Assembly: GCA_963676415.1 (NCBI GenBank)
Contig: OY781097.1
Span: forward strand, 2,418,001-2,482,000
Length of the DNA stretch: 64,000 bases
Origin: G963662905 sp963676415
Lineage (GTDB): Bacteria > Bacteroidota > Bacteroidia > Bacteroidales > WRLA01
Reading direction: 5' to 3'
The notes under the pieces are model-generated. The model did no database searches, was not told where the DNA came from, and saw only the letters and a program-made list of their open reading frames with translations. The position numbers and the translations under genes are program-made. How positions within the stretch are numbered: position 1 is the first letter of the stretch; the number at the start of each line of letters is the position of its first letter. Shown here piece after piece: positions 42,912-51,987 of the stretch.

Positions 42912-42946
42912 AAAGCCTGTCAAAATTTATGTTTTTGACAGGCTTT
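42912..42946. terminator. Terminator after the sigma/anti-sigma/GIN operon
   Basis: AAAGCCTGTCAAAA (42912-42925) and TTTTGACAGGCTTT (42933-42946) form a 14-bp perfect stem. It lies 22 nt after the GIN-protein stop (minus) and insulates the toxin-antitoxin pair. Confidence 0.8.
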
Positions 42947-42968
42947 TGAATGAACAGATATTTTTCTC

Positions 42969-44576
42969 CTACCAGCCTACCAGCATAATGCCGATGGTAT
43001 ATGGATAGAGCTCCGGTCCTTTATTTTTCTTGAACATTTCAAACATTGAGAAAGTTCCGTAGAGGTTCACAAATCCCCAGCCAACCGTAAGGGTAGCATC
43101 CAGTTTGAAAGGTGCCAGATGAAAATCATCGTGTACCTTGCCAACGCGGGTGTCGGGTGTTGTGGCAGTCGCTACAACTTTTCCGCTTACGGGGTCAAGG
43201 AGGTTATAATCCTTATTGCGTTCATCAAATTTGCGTTTGGTGTGCGATGAGTAACGAATTCCGAAAATTGCACCTACGCCTACATGGAAGTCATTCACAC
43301 GGCGGAAGGCATGGGTTTGATATTCAAAAATTAATGGGATAACGAGGTGGTTTACAACCAGTTTATATTTTTCAAAACGTGCGCCATCATTATAATATCC
43401 TTTTAAAGTGCTCGAATCCGGGATCAGGGTCACATTTTTATCGAAGCGGTAATTGTGCCATTCGAGGCCAAGGCCGGTGATGATGCCCCATTTCCCATTT
43501 TTGCTGAGCTGGAAATTGTGTTCGATCAGGTTGAGGTTTACGGAAATTGATTTGGCCATATAGAGATCCATATACCCATACTCCTGTGGGAAGTCCATAT
43601 TCAGGTCTGAATTTACATATCCGTTAATCCCCAGTCCGAAACCGCCCCAGTGGCCGTTAAAGGATTTGCGCACACGGCGGCGGAAGTCCACATTTCCGTC
43701 TTCATCAACAATAATCTGATGGCGGCCAATGGATACTTTTACGGAGTCATCGTCCAAAACCTGTACTTCGATCCCGCCCACTTTAACGTTTGTACTGTCG
43801 TAATAGTCAGATGTTTGTACTGTAATTGTGTTTCCGATGTTTATTTTGTGATTATCGTTGTTGTAATGTCTTCCCGAACGTCTGGTTTTGCTGATGGCTT
43901 TAATTGTGGGCTCCTGTATATAGGAGATATTTCCCGATCCGCTTAAGTCTGCGTTCAGCTGATCGCGAACGTCCACGCTTGCATTTCCTGCGCCGCTTAT
44001 GGTGGCTTCAGCTTTTGAAGTGATGAGCCCTTTGGCCATCAGGTCGCCGGCACCGGAAACATAAATGATATGTGTACCACATTCTCCGCGGAGTTTTGTT
44101 TCGGCAGCACCAGAAGTATTGCTTATTACTTCTTCGGCTTCAATTTCTAAATTAATGCGGGCGGCACCACTGCTTTCCAATGTGAGTGAACCGGCTTTTA
44201 CAGGCTGTTCTGAGCTTATAACGCTTGCGCCATGTGCTTTGATCAGCTTGAGGTCTTTATAACGAATTTTTGCGTTGAGCTCCTTCGGGAATATTTTGCC
44301 TTCATATTCGAGCACGAGCGTACTGCCTTTCAGGACAACCCTTACATTTCCAATAAAAGCCTCATCAACATTAATGGTAACTCCTTCGTTTTCGGAAGGG
44401 ATTAAAACCACATTGAAATTACTTCCACTTTCAATTCCTGTAAAGCCGCTGATGTTGAATTCTTTATCAACTTTTGCCGGTATTATTTCGGCGTATAGCT
44501 GAACGTTTGCGGTAAAAAACGCCAGCAGGCAGAGCAATAAGCTGCTTTTTTTTGTGATTTGGCTTATTCTTTTCAT
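42969..44576 (-). CDS. Head-GIN (DUF2807) protein with C-terminal outer-membrane barrel-like domain
   Basis: A 535-residue exported protein with signal peptide. Residues about 38-235 are a right-handed beta-helix-like GIN/DUF2807 domain (FTGIESGSNFNVVLIPS, then repeated SSGAARINLEIEAEEV, TSGAAETKLRG, VSGAGDLMAKG, ISGAGNASVDV, LSGSGNISYI). A linker follows. Residues from about 320 alternate as outer-membrane strands with a PorT-like look (WGGFGLGINGYVNSDL, GIITGLGLEWHNYRFDK, HVGVGAIFGIRYSS) and end in GIMLVGW. It is the last gene of the sigma/anti-sigma operon, 55 nt after the anti-sigma gene, so it is probably the regulated output. Its function is unknown. Confidence 0.82.
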   Translation of the reverse strand: MKRISQITKKSSLLLCLLAFFTANVQLYAEIIPAKVDKEFNISGFTGIESGSNFNVVLIPSENEGVTINVDEAFIGNVRVVLKGSTLVLEYEGKIFPKELNAKIRYKDLKLIKAHGASVISSEQPVKAGSLTLESSGAARINLEIEAEEVISNTSGAAETKLRGECGTHIIYVSGAGDLMAKGLITSKAEATISGAGNASVDVRDQLNADLSGSGNISYIQEPTIKAISKTRRSGRHYNNDNHKINIGNTITVQTSDYYDSTNVKVGGIEVQVLDDDSVKVSIGRHQIIVDEDGNVDFRRRVRKSFNGHWGGFGLGINGYVNSDLNMDFPQEYGYMDLYMAKSISVNLNLIEHNFQLSKNGKWGIITGLGLEWHNYRFDKNVTLIPDSSTLKGYYNDGARFEKYKLVVNHLVIPLIFEYQTHAFRRVNDFHVGVGAIFGIRYSSHTKRKFDERNKDYNLLDPVSGKVVATATTPDTRVGKVHDDFHLAPFKLDATLTVGWGFVNLYGTFSMFEMFKKNKGPELYPYTIGIMLVGW

Positions 44577-44631
44577 GGTATTGTTTTTTTAGTGTTTAGA
44601 AGCATGACGGCTTTGGATCCCATTAGTTACA

Positions 44632-45735
44632 CTAGTCCTTTATTTTTTCTTCTTTGTAGTATGTAAATATGTCTGAATCAATGGAGTAGCTCCGTGTTCC
44701 TTCGGACTGGTCTTCTTCGCTGGCAATGCGCAGATCGTCGGGGGCCATGCTTTTGAGCTTGCTTACGCCCCAGCTTGCAATGGTCCAGATGGCAGGCTTG
44801 CTTTCCGGGGCATTGCTTTTGTCGCGGCCTTTGAAGATCTTTTGTGTGAGCCAGTTAAATACGCCTTTGGGTTCACTTAAGTCTGTTTGCCGGTTACGTT
44901 TCATGTCTTTCTCAAACTGATAAGCATAAAACATCTCCAGGCTGACCATATCCGGCAGTAGATAAGCGGGGCCGCTGCTTGTGAAAACATCCAGATTGGC
45001 TGCACGCTGAACCATATAGGCCGGAGCGTCCATTCGTTCCAATGTATTTGTACGGGTTTTTTGAGCGGCCGGCTCTTTTATATAAGAACCTAAAACGGGT
45101 GTTGCAAAACGGGTTTCCATCTTCGCCTTTAATATCGGAGCCGAAAATTCAATTGTCCGTGCTTTTTGGTAATTCATCGCCTGAAGATTACTGAAATCTT
45201 CACGCATTGAATCGCTCTTATCGGCTAAAAACCATAATCCGCTGAGCAAAAGAAGCCCGATAACAGCAGCCGCCGAGCCAAAAAACCTTTTGTTTTGAAG
45301 CAGGGGCAGCATGCGGGCTTTTTGATAAAGTTTTTGCTTTTCAGGATACATTATCCTTGTATCAGCATTGAGTCGGGTATTTTGGAATGCTTCAAATTCT
45401 TTATTTAATGCTGGATTTGCCCCAAGGAAGGCAGCAAGCTTTTGCTCCTGTTCCGGCCTGAGGTCTCCTTCAATGGATGCAATAAACCATTCTTTGTAAT
45501 TGCTTTCGCTGATGCCGCCGCTTTCATTGATTTCATTCTGATAGAGCAAATGCCGGGCAGGGAAGGAGATGATCTCTTTTGTCCCCTCCAGTCCGGCCTC
45601 TTCCATTCCAGCAAATTCCGTCTGTATATCCGGATTATTTGCCAGAAAGCCCTCCACTTCCTTTCTGTGGCTTTCGCTGAGGTTCCCATCGAGATAATCG
45701 ATGAGCCACTCTTCATAATTTTGCCTGCTTATCAT
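44632..45735 (-). CDS. Membrane anti-sigma factor-like protein with duplicated N-terminal motif
   Basis: A 367-residue protein whose ATG starts one nucleotide after the ECF sigma stop (TAAgATG), indicating coupling. The cytoplasmic part has two related copies of a sigma-binding-like segment: NYEEWLIDYLDGNLSESHRK (residues 6-25, then FLANNPDIQTEF) and NYKEWFIASIEGDLRPEQEQ (residues 79-98, then FLGANPALNKEF). One membrane helix spans residues 151-171. The periplasmic part (about 195 residues) has no recognised fold. No zinc HxxxCxxC motif is present. It should hold the partner sigma factor at the membrane. Confidence 0.75.
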   Translation of the reverse strand: MISRQNYEEWLIDYLDGNLSESHRKEVEGFLANNPDIQTEFAGMEEAGLEGTKEIISFPARHLLYQNEINESGGISESNYKEWFIASIEGDLRPEQEQKLAAFLGANPALNKEFEAFQNTRLNADTRIMYPEKQKLYQKARMLPLLQNKRFFGSAAAVIGLLLLSGLWFLADKSDSMREDFSNLQAMNYQKARTIEFSAPILKAKMETRFATPVLGSYIKEPAAQKTRTNTLERMDAPAYMVQRAANLDVFTSSGPAYLLPDMVSLEMFYAYQFEKDMKRNRQTDLSEPKGVFNWLTQKIFKGRDKSNAPESKPAIWTIASWGVSKLKSMAPDDLRIASEEDQSEGTRSYSIDSDIFTYYKEEKIKD

Positions 45736-45736
45736 C

Positions 45737-46225
45737 TTATACCACATTTTCCGGTTTAACAATATATTTCTTTAGGTACAGCCGTGCGCGGTAGATATAC
45801 ACTTTTACCTGGCTTTCGCTGAGCTGGCACATCTTGCCGATTTCTTCATAGCTGTATCCTTCATAATCACGCAGTAACACAACAGAGCGCTGCACCGGAG
45901 GAAGTTTTTCGAGTGCTTCGTGCAAAATTTCCTGAAGGTCGCTGTAAGGAAGCCTGTCGCTGCTGGGTTCGTTGTAGTGCGATTCTTCGATCGAAAAGCT
46001 GTTTTTGTCTTTTCGGATCCGGTCAATCATATAGTTATAAGCAGTAGTAAACAGCCAGGCACGGGCTTTTTTTGCATCCACATCGCTGCAAACAGACCAC
46101 AATCGTGCATAGGCTTCCTGAACAATATCCTGCGCACGGTCCTGGTCTTTAATGTTTTTTAGGACAAAGCGATAGACATTGTCGGAATAATCATCAACAC
46201 ACTGATTGTATTCCTTTCGCGTCAT
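45737..46225 (-). CDS. ECF-type RNA polymerase sigma factor
   Basis: A 162-residue sigma-70 family factor with only regions 2 and 4. Region 2 shows VYRFVLKNIKDQDRAQDIVQEAYARLW and ARAWLFTTAYNYMIDRIRK. Region 4 shows LQEILHEALEKLPPVQRSVVLLRDYEGYSYEEIGKMCQLSESQVKVYIYRARLYLKK split by a helix-turn-helix. It directs RNA polymerase to a small regulon that probably includes its own operon with anti-sigma and the GIN protein. A 10-bp perfect palindrome ACCACGTGGT (46228-46237) lies 2 nt before the ATG. A larger inverted repeat lies at 46349-46385. Confidence 0.93.
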   Translation of the reverse strand: MTRKEYNQCVDDYSDNVYRFVLKNIKDQDRAQDIVQEAYARLWSVCSDVDAKKARAWLFTTAYNYMIDRIRKDKNSFSIEESHYNEPSSDRLPYSDLQEILHEALEKLPPVQRSVVLLRDYEGYSYEEIGKMCQLSESQVKVYIYRARLYLKKYIVKPENVV

Positions 46226-46348
46226 GTACCACGTGGTTTATTAATGGAACGCCCGAAGATATGGGAAAGTTACAGGCCGGGAAAATTTATTTCCGGAATC
46301 CTTTTGATTTTGATGGAATATCCTGTGATATGGGCAAATACAAAGCAT

Positions 46349-46385
46349 ATTATCAAAACTTGCAATTTTTGCAGGTTTTGATAAT
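46349..46385. repeat. 16-bp inverted repeat between lepA and the ECF sigma gene
   Basis: ATTATCAAAACTTGCA (46349-46364) and TGCAGGTTTTGATAAT (46370-46385) match at 15 of 16 positions around a 5-nt loop. It could be the lepA terminator (no T tract follows) or an operator for the sigma operon. The remainder of the gap 46226-46529 shows no gene. Confidence 0.5.
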
Positions 46386-46529
46386 TTGTGTCTTATGATT
46401 ATCTGGAATCATGACTGTTTTTTTAAGACGCTCTTTTTTACACGCAAAAAAAACGAGCCCGAAAGCCCGTTTCCCTAATCTAATATTATCAGTATGATCC
46501 AGAATGTTCGAGGCATTCCGGGACAAGTT

Positions 46530-48317
46530 TTAATCTAACTTAAGCACCGCAAGGAAAGCCGTTTGCGGCACTTCCACATTACCTACCTGGCGCATGCGTT
46601 TCTTCCCTTTTTTCTGTTTTTCGAGCAGTTTGCGCTTTCGTGTGATGTCGCCACCATAACACTTGGCTGTAACATCCTTTCGCACGGCTTTAATGGTTTC
46701 GCGGGCGATGATTTTAGCGCCAATGGCTGCCTGTATCGCAATATCGAATTGCTGGCGCGGGATGAGCTCTTTGAGTTTTACACACATTTTGCGGCCAAAA
46801 TCATAGGCATTGTCGCGATGGATGAGGGTTGATAGGGCATCCACAGATTCGCTGTTGAGCAGGATATCAAGTTTCACCAAATTTGCGCGCTGATAGCTGG
46901 AAGTATAATAATCGAAAGAAGCATAACCTTTGGAAATGCTCTTTAATTTATCATAAAAATCGAAAACGATTTCGCCCAAAGGCATTTCAAAGATGACTTC
47001 CACTCGTTCGCTGGTCAGATAGGTTTGGTTTTTGAGCGTTCCTCGTTTGCCAATACAGAGGTTCATAATCGCGCCTACAAAATCCGATTTGGTGATGATA
47101 TTGGCCGTGATATAGGGTTCTTCGATATAATCGAGGAATTTTTGTTCCGGCAAACCGGAGGGGTTGTGTACTTCAAAAACCTCATTTTTAGTTGTGTAGG
47201 CTTTGTATGATACGTTGGGGACGGTAGTGATCACATTCATGTCGAATTCGCGGTCGAGGCGTTCCTGTACAATCTCCATATGGAGCAGTCCGAGGAAACC
47301 GCACCGGAAACCAAATCCCAGTGCTGCTGACGATTCGGGCTCAAAAGTAAGGGAAGCATCGTTGAGCTGGAGTTTTTCCAAAGAAGCGCGCAGGTCTTCA
47401 TAATCGTCGGCATCAACGGGATAAATACCTGCAAAAACCATGGGCTTTACATTTTCGAAACCGCTCACAGCTTTATCGCAGGGATTTTCCACATGTGTGA
47501 TGGTGTCGCCAACTTTTACTTCGGTGCTGGTTTTGATGCCGGAAATTATATAACCTACATCACCTGCCGAAAGCTCCTTTTTTGGATCCATGCCCAGCTT
47601 GAGTACACCAATTTCGTCGGCATGATATTTTTTACCGGTATTTACAAATTTCACATGATCGCCTTTGGCCATTTTTCCGTTCAGGATACGGAAATAGGCA
47701 ATTACGCCACGGAATGAGTTGAAAACAGAATCAAAAATCAAAGCCTGAAGAGGCTCATTGGGTTCTCCTTTTGGAGCTGGTACACGGTCAATAATGGCGT
47801 CGAGTATGCGCTCAACCCCAAATCCGGTTTTGCCACTGGCCGGAATAATGTCGTCTTCATCGCAGCCAATGAGGTCAACAATTTGTTCGCTGACTTCTTC
47901 GGGCATTGCTGCATCCAAATCCATTTTATTGAGAATGGGGATGATTTCCAGATCGTTTTCTAAAGCCAAATAAAGGTTGCTGATTGTTTGCGCCTGGATT
48001 CCCTGCGTTGCATCCACAATCAAAAGTGCGCCTTCGCAGGCAGCAATGGAGCGGGAAACTTCGTAGGAAAAATCAACGTGACCGGGAGTATCTATAAGAT
48101 TAAGGCGGTAGGTTTCCCCATCGCGGGTGTAGTTCATTTGAATGGCGTGGCTTTTTATTGTGATGCCGCGCTCGCGTTCAAGGTCCATATCATCCAAAAC
48201 CTGATCCTGCAAATCACGCTCAGAAACAGTCTGTGTAAGCTGTAACATCCTGTCTGCCAGCGTGCTCTTCCCGTGATCGATATGAGCTATGATACAAAAA
48301 TTCCTGATGTCTTTCAT
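46530..48317 (-). CDS. lepA: Elongation factor 4 (LepA)
   Basis: A 595-residue translational GTPase of exact family length. It shows G1 AHIDHGKSTLADR, G2/G3 with RERGITIKSHAI and DTPGHVDFSYEV, G4 NKMDLDAA, and the LepA-specific C-terminal domain (KKLLEKQKKGKKRMRQVGNVEVPQTAFLAVL). It back-translocates or remodels stalled and initiating ribosomes. A TACTTTTG box is located 6-13 nt upstream of the ATG, so the mRNA would be almost leaderless. It appears monocistronic. Confidence 0.97.
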   Translation of the reverse strand: MKDIRNFCIIAHIDHGKSTLADRMLQLTQTVSERDLQDQVLDDMDLERERGITIKSHAIQMNYTRDGETYRLNLIDTPGHVDFSYEVSRSIAACEGALLIVDATQGIQAQTISNLYLALENDLEIIPILNKMDLDAAMPEEVSEQIVDLIGCDEDDIIPASGKTGFGVERILDAIIDRVPAPKGEPNEPLQALIFDSVFNSFRGVIAYFRILNGKMAKGDHVKFVNTGKKYHADEIGVLKLGMDPKKELSAGDVGYIISGIKTSTEVKVGDTITHVENPCDKAVSGFENVKPMVFAGIYPVDADDYEDLRASLEKLQLNDASLTFEPESSAALGFGFRCGFLGLLHMEIVQERLDREFDMNVITTVPNVSYKAYTTKNEVFEVHNPSGLPEQKFLDYIEEPYITANIITKSDFVGAIMNLCIGKRGTLKNQTYLTSERVEVIFEMPLGEIVFDFYDKLKSISKGYASFDYYTSSYQRANLVKLDILLNSESVDALSTLIHRDNAYDFGRKMCVKLKELIPRQQFDIAIQAAIGAKIIARETIKAVRKDVTAKCYGGDITRKRKLLEKQKKGKKRMRQVGNVEVPQTAFLAVLKLD

Positions 48318-48322
48318 GGCTG

Positions 48323-48330
48323 CAAAAGTA
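48323..48330 (-). promoter_or_regulatory. Putative lepA -7 box (TACTTTTG)
   Basis: A perfect TAnnTTTG on the minus strand, 5 nt before the lepA ATG. It suggests a leaderless or near-leaderless transcript. No good -33 TTG at the right spacing was identified. Confidence 0.4.
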
Positions 48331-48360
48331 GTAATTATTCAGTTTGATTGGAATAGGTAT

Positions 48361-48978
48361 TTACAGCAAAAATCCACGGGCAATTTTCTGTTTTAATTCT
48401 GTTATGTCGATTTTGTAACCTTCTTTTTGTAAGGATGTTACAAAATCCTCGTGCTTCCGTCCCAGGCGATAGTCAGGCTCCCGTGAAGGATGCGCCAAAT
48501 AGCGGCCTATGAGTTCGGGATCAATGCCGATATTGAGCACGGCATGGTAAAACCAGCGTTCCGGATGCTTGTACATGGATGAGCCAAGGATTTTTTTTTC
48601 GCCTATGCTGATGTCGCTGATGCCTTTTTGTCCCAGGTTTTTTACATCCATTTGCTCCAGTGCACCAATAATGATATTGTTGCAATATTTGAAGAAGTCG
48701 GCGGGCTTTTTATGTGTTTTGAAATCGCCCACAGCAGATACGACCAGGCTTTCCGGGCTGAGGATGACGCTTTCGCCTCCGGAAGACCGTTTAAAAACCG
48801 GAACCTGATCTGCTAAAACATGCTCCGGATTCAGTGCTTTTTCTGCTTTATTGGAACGGCCCAAAACAATGGCCAGCAGATCGGGCTGCCAGAGGAAAAA
48901 TTCTTTTCCGGGCTGGTAATTATGTAATATGTTGATGTCGGGCAAATCGTAGTCCCGCACTTTGATTTCAGGCTGCAT
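48361..48978 (-). CDS. Lipoate-protein ligase A-like protein (BPL/LplA family)
   Basis: A 205-residue protein of the biotin/lipoate ligase fold. Motifs are FLWQPDLLAIVLGRSNKAE, VFKRSSGGESVILSPESL (the RRxSGGG lipoyl-AMP loop, degenerate to RSSGGE), ISDISIGEKKILGSSMYKHP with the catalytic-type lysine, and WFYHAVLNIGIDPELI. It is short, lacking the C-terminal accessory domain of E. coli LplA, so it may be an amidotransferase or ligase of reduced form. Typical substrates are H protein or dehydrogenase E2 subunits. No such genes lie nearby. Confidence 0.82.
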   Translation of the reverse strand: MQPEIKVRDYDLPDINILHNYQPGKEFFLWQPDLLAIVLGRSNKAEKALNPEHVLADQVPVFKRSSGGESVILSPESLVVSAVGDFKTHKKPADFFKYCNNIIIGALEQMDVKNLGQKGISDISIGEKKILGSSMYKHPERWFYHAVLNIGIDPELIGRYLAHPSREPDYRLGRKHEDFVTSLQKEGYKIDITELKQKIARGFLL

Positions 48979-49034
48979 CTTTCCTTTGATTGGTGTGAAA
49001 ATAAAAGTCCGAAAAGATAGTTTTTGTTTAAAAT

Positions 49035-50702
49035 CTATTCAACAACAACTAATTTCCCATGCCTTCTGCCGTTTTGACCTTTGATTTGCCAGAGATATAT
49101 TCCTGTTTTCAGAAGGCTGACATCAATTTCTGTTTCGGCCTGATTTGAAGAAAATTGCTGGCTGAGGAGTTTTCGTCCGTCAATAGTGAAAATTTCCAAT
49201 CTGAAACTTTCATTTCCTGGCCGGGCTTGCCTGATGGTAAATTGATCCTGGCAGGGATTGGGATAAATCAGGATGCCGTCGGTATCCTCTGCTTCATGTA
49301 CTCCAGATAACAGGCTGATGGCATATTCCAGTTGCACATCGACGCCATCTGCCCACTGACGGATCAGGCTTTCGCGTGTAAGGGGAACTTTTATATCGGG
49401 CTGTACACCGCCATGCAAGAGGGAATCTGTATCGAGCTGGATTTTCTGGTTTTCATCCAAAGAACGGGCCTGGGCAAATGATATGGAAATATCGAGTGGC
49501 AGCAGCACGGGATCGTGATCTACCATGCCAAATGATCCGTTTGTGCCCCAATGCGACACAATCTGCGCATTTTCAAGCCGGTCGAACATCATGGCAAAAC
49601 CTTCGCCCGTACTTACACAGTTGGGATCAACAATAACGGCAATCTCGCCATCAAACAAGGGCTCGATCGGTTCAGTTTGCAGCGTGATATCAATGGCGTA
49701 GTCGTCATCATAAGTGCCTGTAATGTATTCGTAAAATGATGGGTTCTGATAAAACAATCCCATAGTTACCGCTGCCTGCAGATCATTTCCACCAAGGTTC
49801 CCGCGCAGATCGACAATTAATTTTTGTACGTCATTATCATTGAAATACTGAATGGCCTTTTTTACAGTCAGGAAATCCTCGAAAGTCAGCATTTCCTCAA
49901 CAGTCAGGCATTCCGCTGCTTCTTCTTTGATGCGCAGATAAGCAATGTTGTTTTCCATCATGCGATAGGTAACCAAAGAATCGTTTTCTGAAGCCGGTGC
50001 AGTATTATAGAACCCCCTGATAAATAGGAGCATATTGTCATCATATGCTGTTAGGTTTAGTTTGATATCCTTATCAAAAGAGAAAGCTGCTTCGGCGCCA
50101 ATTGCTGCCCGGGTCATCATCAGGCCACGGCTGAACAACCTGCCTTTCTCCGTTGCGTAGTTAAAGGAAGGGTTGGTGCATTCCAATTCCGTGATCTCAT
50201 CAATATTGATTCCGTTTATTTTGGTGATTATATCACCGGTACGCAATCCCTGTGCAAAAGCGTCACTTTCCGGATCAATAATGCTTACCGCAAATGTTCC
50301 GTCATCGAGAGGTGTGAGGTTAAAACCGTAAGTGCCACCAGCAATTTCTGATTTGTAATAATCGGGTATGCCCGAAAAACTATTATGCCCATCGGGAATG
50401 CTGAAAAGATATTCGTAAAGGCTTTTTATAAATGCGATTGAATCAGAATTGCTCTGTGCATTCTCAATTTTTGGTTTTGTTATGGAATATTTTTCGTCCC
50501 ATTGAATCGCTTTCCATTCCGTAAACGGATAGCGCAACTTCATTACGGCATGTAGCGAGTCAAATGCCTGTGTCCAGGAAAGGTGTCTGTAATCAAATTG
50601 TGAAGAGATATTTTGTGTGCTTGATGTTGTTTTCGATTCATTCTGGCTAAATGACAGTATGCTGATAGTCAATGCAATGATAAGCAGGTTGATTTTCTTC
50701 AT
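49035..50702 (-). CDS. Secreted S41-family peptidase with T9SS C-terminal sorting domain
   Basis: A 555-residue protein with a signal peptide (MKKINLLIIALTISILSFS). After an N-terminal helical domain (YPFTEWKAIQWDEKY) there is a PDZ-like segment (residues about 120-170, ESDAFAQGLRTGDIITKINGI). A tail-specific protease domain follows with VDLRGNLGGNDLQAAV and CVSTGEGFAMMFDRLENA, holding the nucleophile Ser. The last about 75 residues are a type A sorting domain (ILIYPNPCQDQFTIRQ ... GIYLWQIKGQNG) for export by the type IX system and cell-surface anchoring. It is the last of three consecutive genes for exported hydrolases. Confidence 0.9.
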   Translation of the reverse strand: MKKINLLIIALTISILSFSQNESKTTSSTQNISSQFDYRHLSWTQAFDSLHAVMKLRYPFTEWKAIQWDEKYSITKPKIENAQSNSDSIAFIKSLYEYLFSIPDGHNSFSGIPDYYKSEIAGGTYGFNLTPLDDGTFAVSIIDPESDAFAQGLRTGDIITKINGINIDEITELECTNPSFNYATEKGRLFSRGLMMTRAAIGAEAAFSFDKDIKLNLTAYDDNMLLFIRGFYNTAPASENDSLVTYRMMENNIAYLRIKEEAAECLTVEEMLTFEDFLTVKKAIQYFNDNDVQKLIVDLRGNLGGNDLQAAVTMGLFYQNPSFYEYITGTYDDDYAIDITLQTEPIEPLFDGEIAVIVDPNCVSTGEGFAMMFDRLENAQIVSHWGTNGSFGMVDHDPVLLPLDISISFAQARSLDENQKIQLDTDSLLHGGVQPDIKVPLTRESLIRQWADGVDVQLEYAISLLSGVHEAEDTDGILIYPNPCQDQFTIRQARPGNESFRLEIFTIDGRKLLSQQFSSNQAETEIDVSLLKTGIYLWQIKGQNGRRHGKLVVVE

Positions 50703-50727
50703 GATTTTTATATTTTTTGATGTGTTT

Positions 50728-51930
50728 TTAGAAGCTTTCGTATTTTTTTGCCCGGCCTAAACAAGGATTTGAATAATAGAGTTTCCAGTTTTTCTCTTGA
50801 AAATCAAAAACTGTATGAGCAAGTGTGCTGGATCCGTTTTGATCATGGACGCAGGGCATATATGTGCCTTCGTGCGATGACATTAATTTTGTGCAAACCG
50901 CAGCATTAAGCTCATAAGGCTTATGGCTATAGGGCGCCGAAGAGGAACTTAAAGTGTCAAAACGGCTATAAGAAGAAGGGAAATTGTTTTCGTCCTGTGC
51001 AATATCTTTCGTAGCGTCACCAATAAAATGATTGGTATGCACATACATGCCTGAAATTTCTTTTTGGCTTCTTACTTCCGGAGCTGCTTCAATGCTTACA
51101 ATGCGTTTTTCGGTAAAAGACCCGATATTATGTGTCATGGTTTTGGCCCTTTGCGGGATGCTTGCACGGGCAATGGCATCGTCAAGGTTTTGAGCATCCA
51201 TCACCGAACGAAAATGGAAAGCAGCGGGCACGGAAGGTTCGATGTGCAGCCCTGAGATATCGTTGCCACTTTGCACAATTCCTGCTTCGTTCATGCTAGG
51301 CGGAACGCCCATGAGCATACCCGGATAGCTTAAGCCGAGAATGTCGGGCTTGCCTTTGACCGACAGTTTTACAAGGTACATGCTGTTCAGAAAGCTGGTA
51401 AACAAATCTTCGTTATGCGCCAGGAATAATTTTCCGTCTTTTGAATAAGCCAGTGTGCTGCATCCCAGGTTATCCGGAAGCTGAACGGCCTTTTTGCCTG
51501 ATAATTCATAATACAAATAGTACACTTCCATGAAAATATTGCTGCTGAAAATATCTTGAAAACTGAGTCCGCTGCCATCGGCAATCCCTTGAAGCTCATC
51601 AATATAATCCGGGAAATAATTTTGACTTGCTTCAAGAAATGGGGTGTAAAAGACATCCGGATTGCTTTTAATGATGTCATTGATGGCGTTTAGGAGATCT
51701 CGCAAAGCCATTCGTGATGATTGGATTTCTTTGGAGAAATGGCTGCCAATTTGTTTTCCAACTTCATAGTGGCTGCCCGAAGCTTCCAGATATTTGAAAA
51801 AAGCTTGATTATCCTGATTAGCAGGAATAATTTGTGTGCCATCTTCTTTGGAGCACCCCCAAATGTTTGGAAGAATAGCAGCTCCGGTTCCGGCAGCAGC
51901 TACCCTGTATAAGAATTGTCTCCGTTTCAT
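50728..51930 (-). CDS. C45-like N-terminal-nucleophile amide hydrolase (exported)
   Basis: A 400-residue protein resembling acyl-CoA:6-aminopenicillanic acid acyltransferase-type hydrolases. The N-terminus MKRRQFLYRVAAAGTGAAI has a twin-arginine-like start followed by LPNIWGC, a possible lipobox at C26. The core reads NLGCSTLAYSKDGKLFLAHN with ED following. In this family the chain is autocleaved before the nucleophile, which would be C157 here, within the GC dipeptide. Substrates of bacterial relatives are diverse amides, including acyl peptides and bile-salt-like or beta-lactam amides; this one is unknown. It is between a beta-lactamase-like serine hydrolase (57 nt) and the S41 peptidase (25 nt). 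Confidence 0.78.
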   Translation of the reverse strand: MKRRQFLYRVAAAGTGAAILPNIWGCSKEDGTQIIPANQDNQAFFKYLEASGSHYEVGKQIGSHFSKEIQSSRMALRDLLNAINDIIKSNPDVFYTPFLEASQNYFPDYIDELQGIADGSGLSFQDIFSSNIFMEVYYLYYELSGKKAVQLPDNLGCSTLAYSKDGKLFLAHNEDLFTSFLNSMYLVKLSVKGKPDILGLSYPGMLMGVPPSMNEAGIVQSGNDISGLHIEPSVPAAFHFRSVMDAQNLDDAIARASIPQRAKTMTHNIGSFTEKRIVSIEAAPEVRSQKEISGMYVHTNHFIGDATKDIAQDENNFPSSYSRFDTLSSSSAPYSHKPYELNAAVCTKLMSSHEGTYMPCVHDQNGSSTLAHTVFDFQEKNWKLYYSNPCLGRAKKYESF

Positions 51931-51987
51931 TTTATAATGCGTTTTGTGTTTATATGATAAAATCTTAATTGGTTTTATTTTTTGGTT

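Noticed and set aside
46444..46474. Apparent terminator with GAGCCCGAAAGCCCG and an A run
   Set aside because: The two GCCCG words are direct, not inverted, repeats; only three to five base pairs could form.
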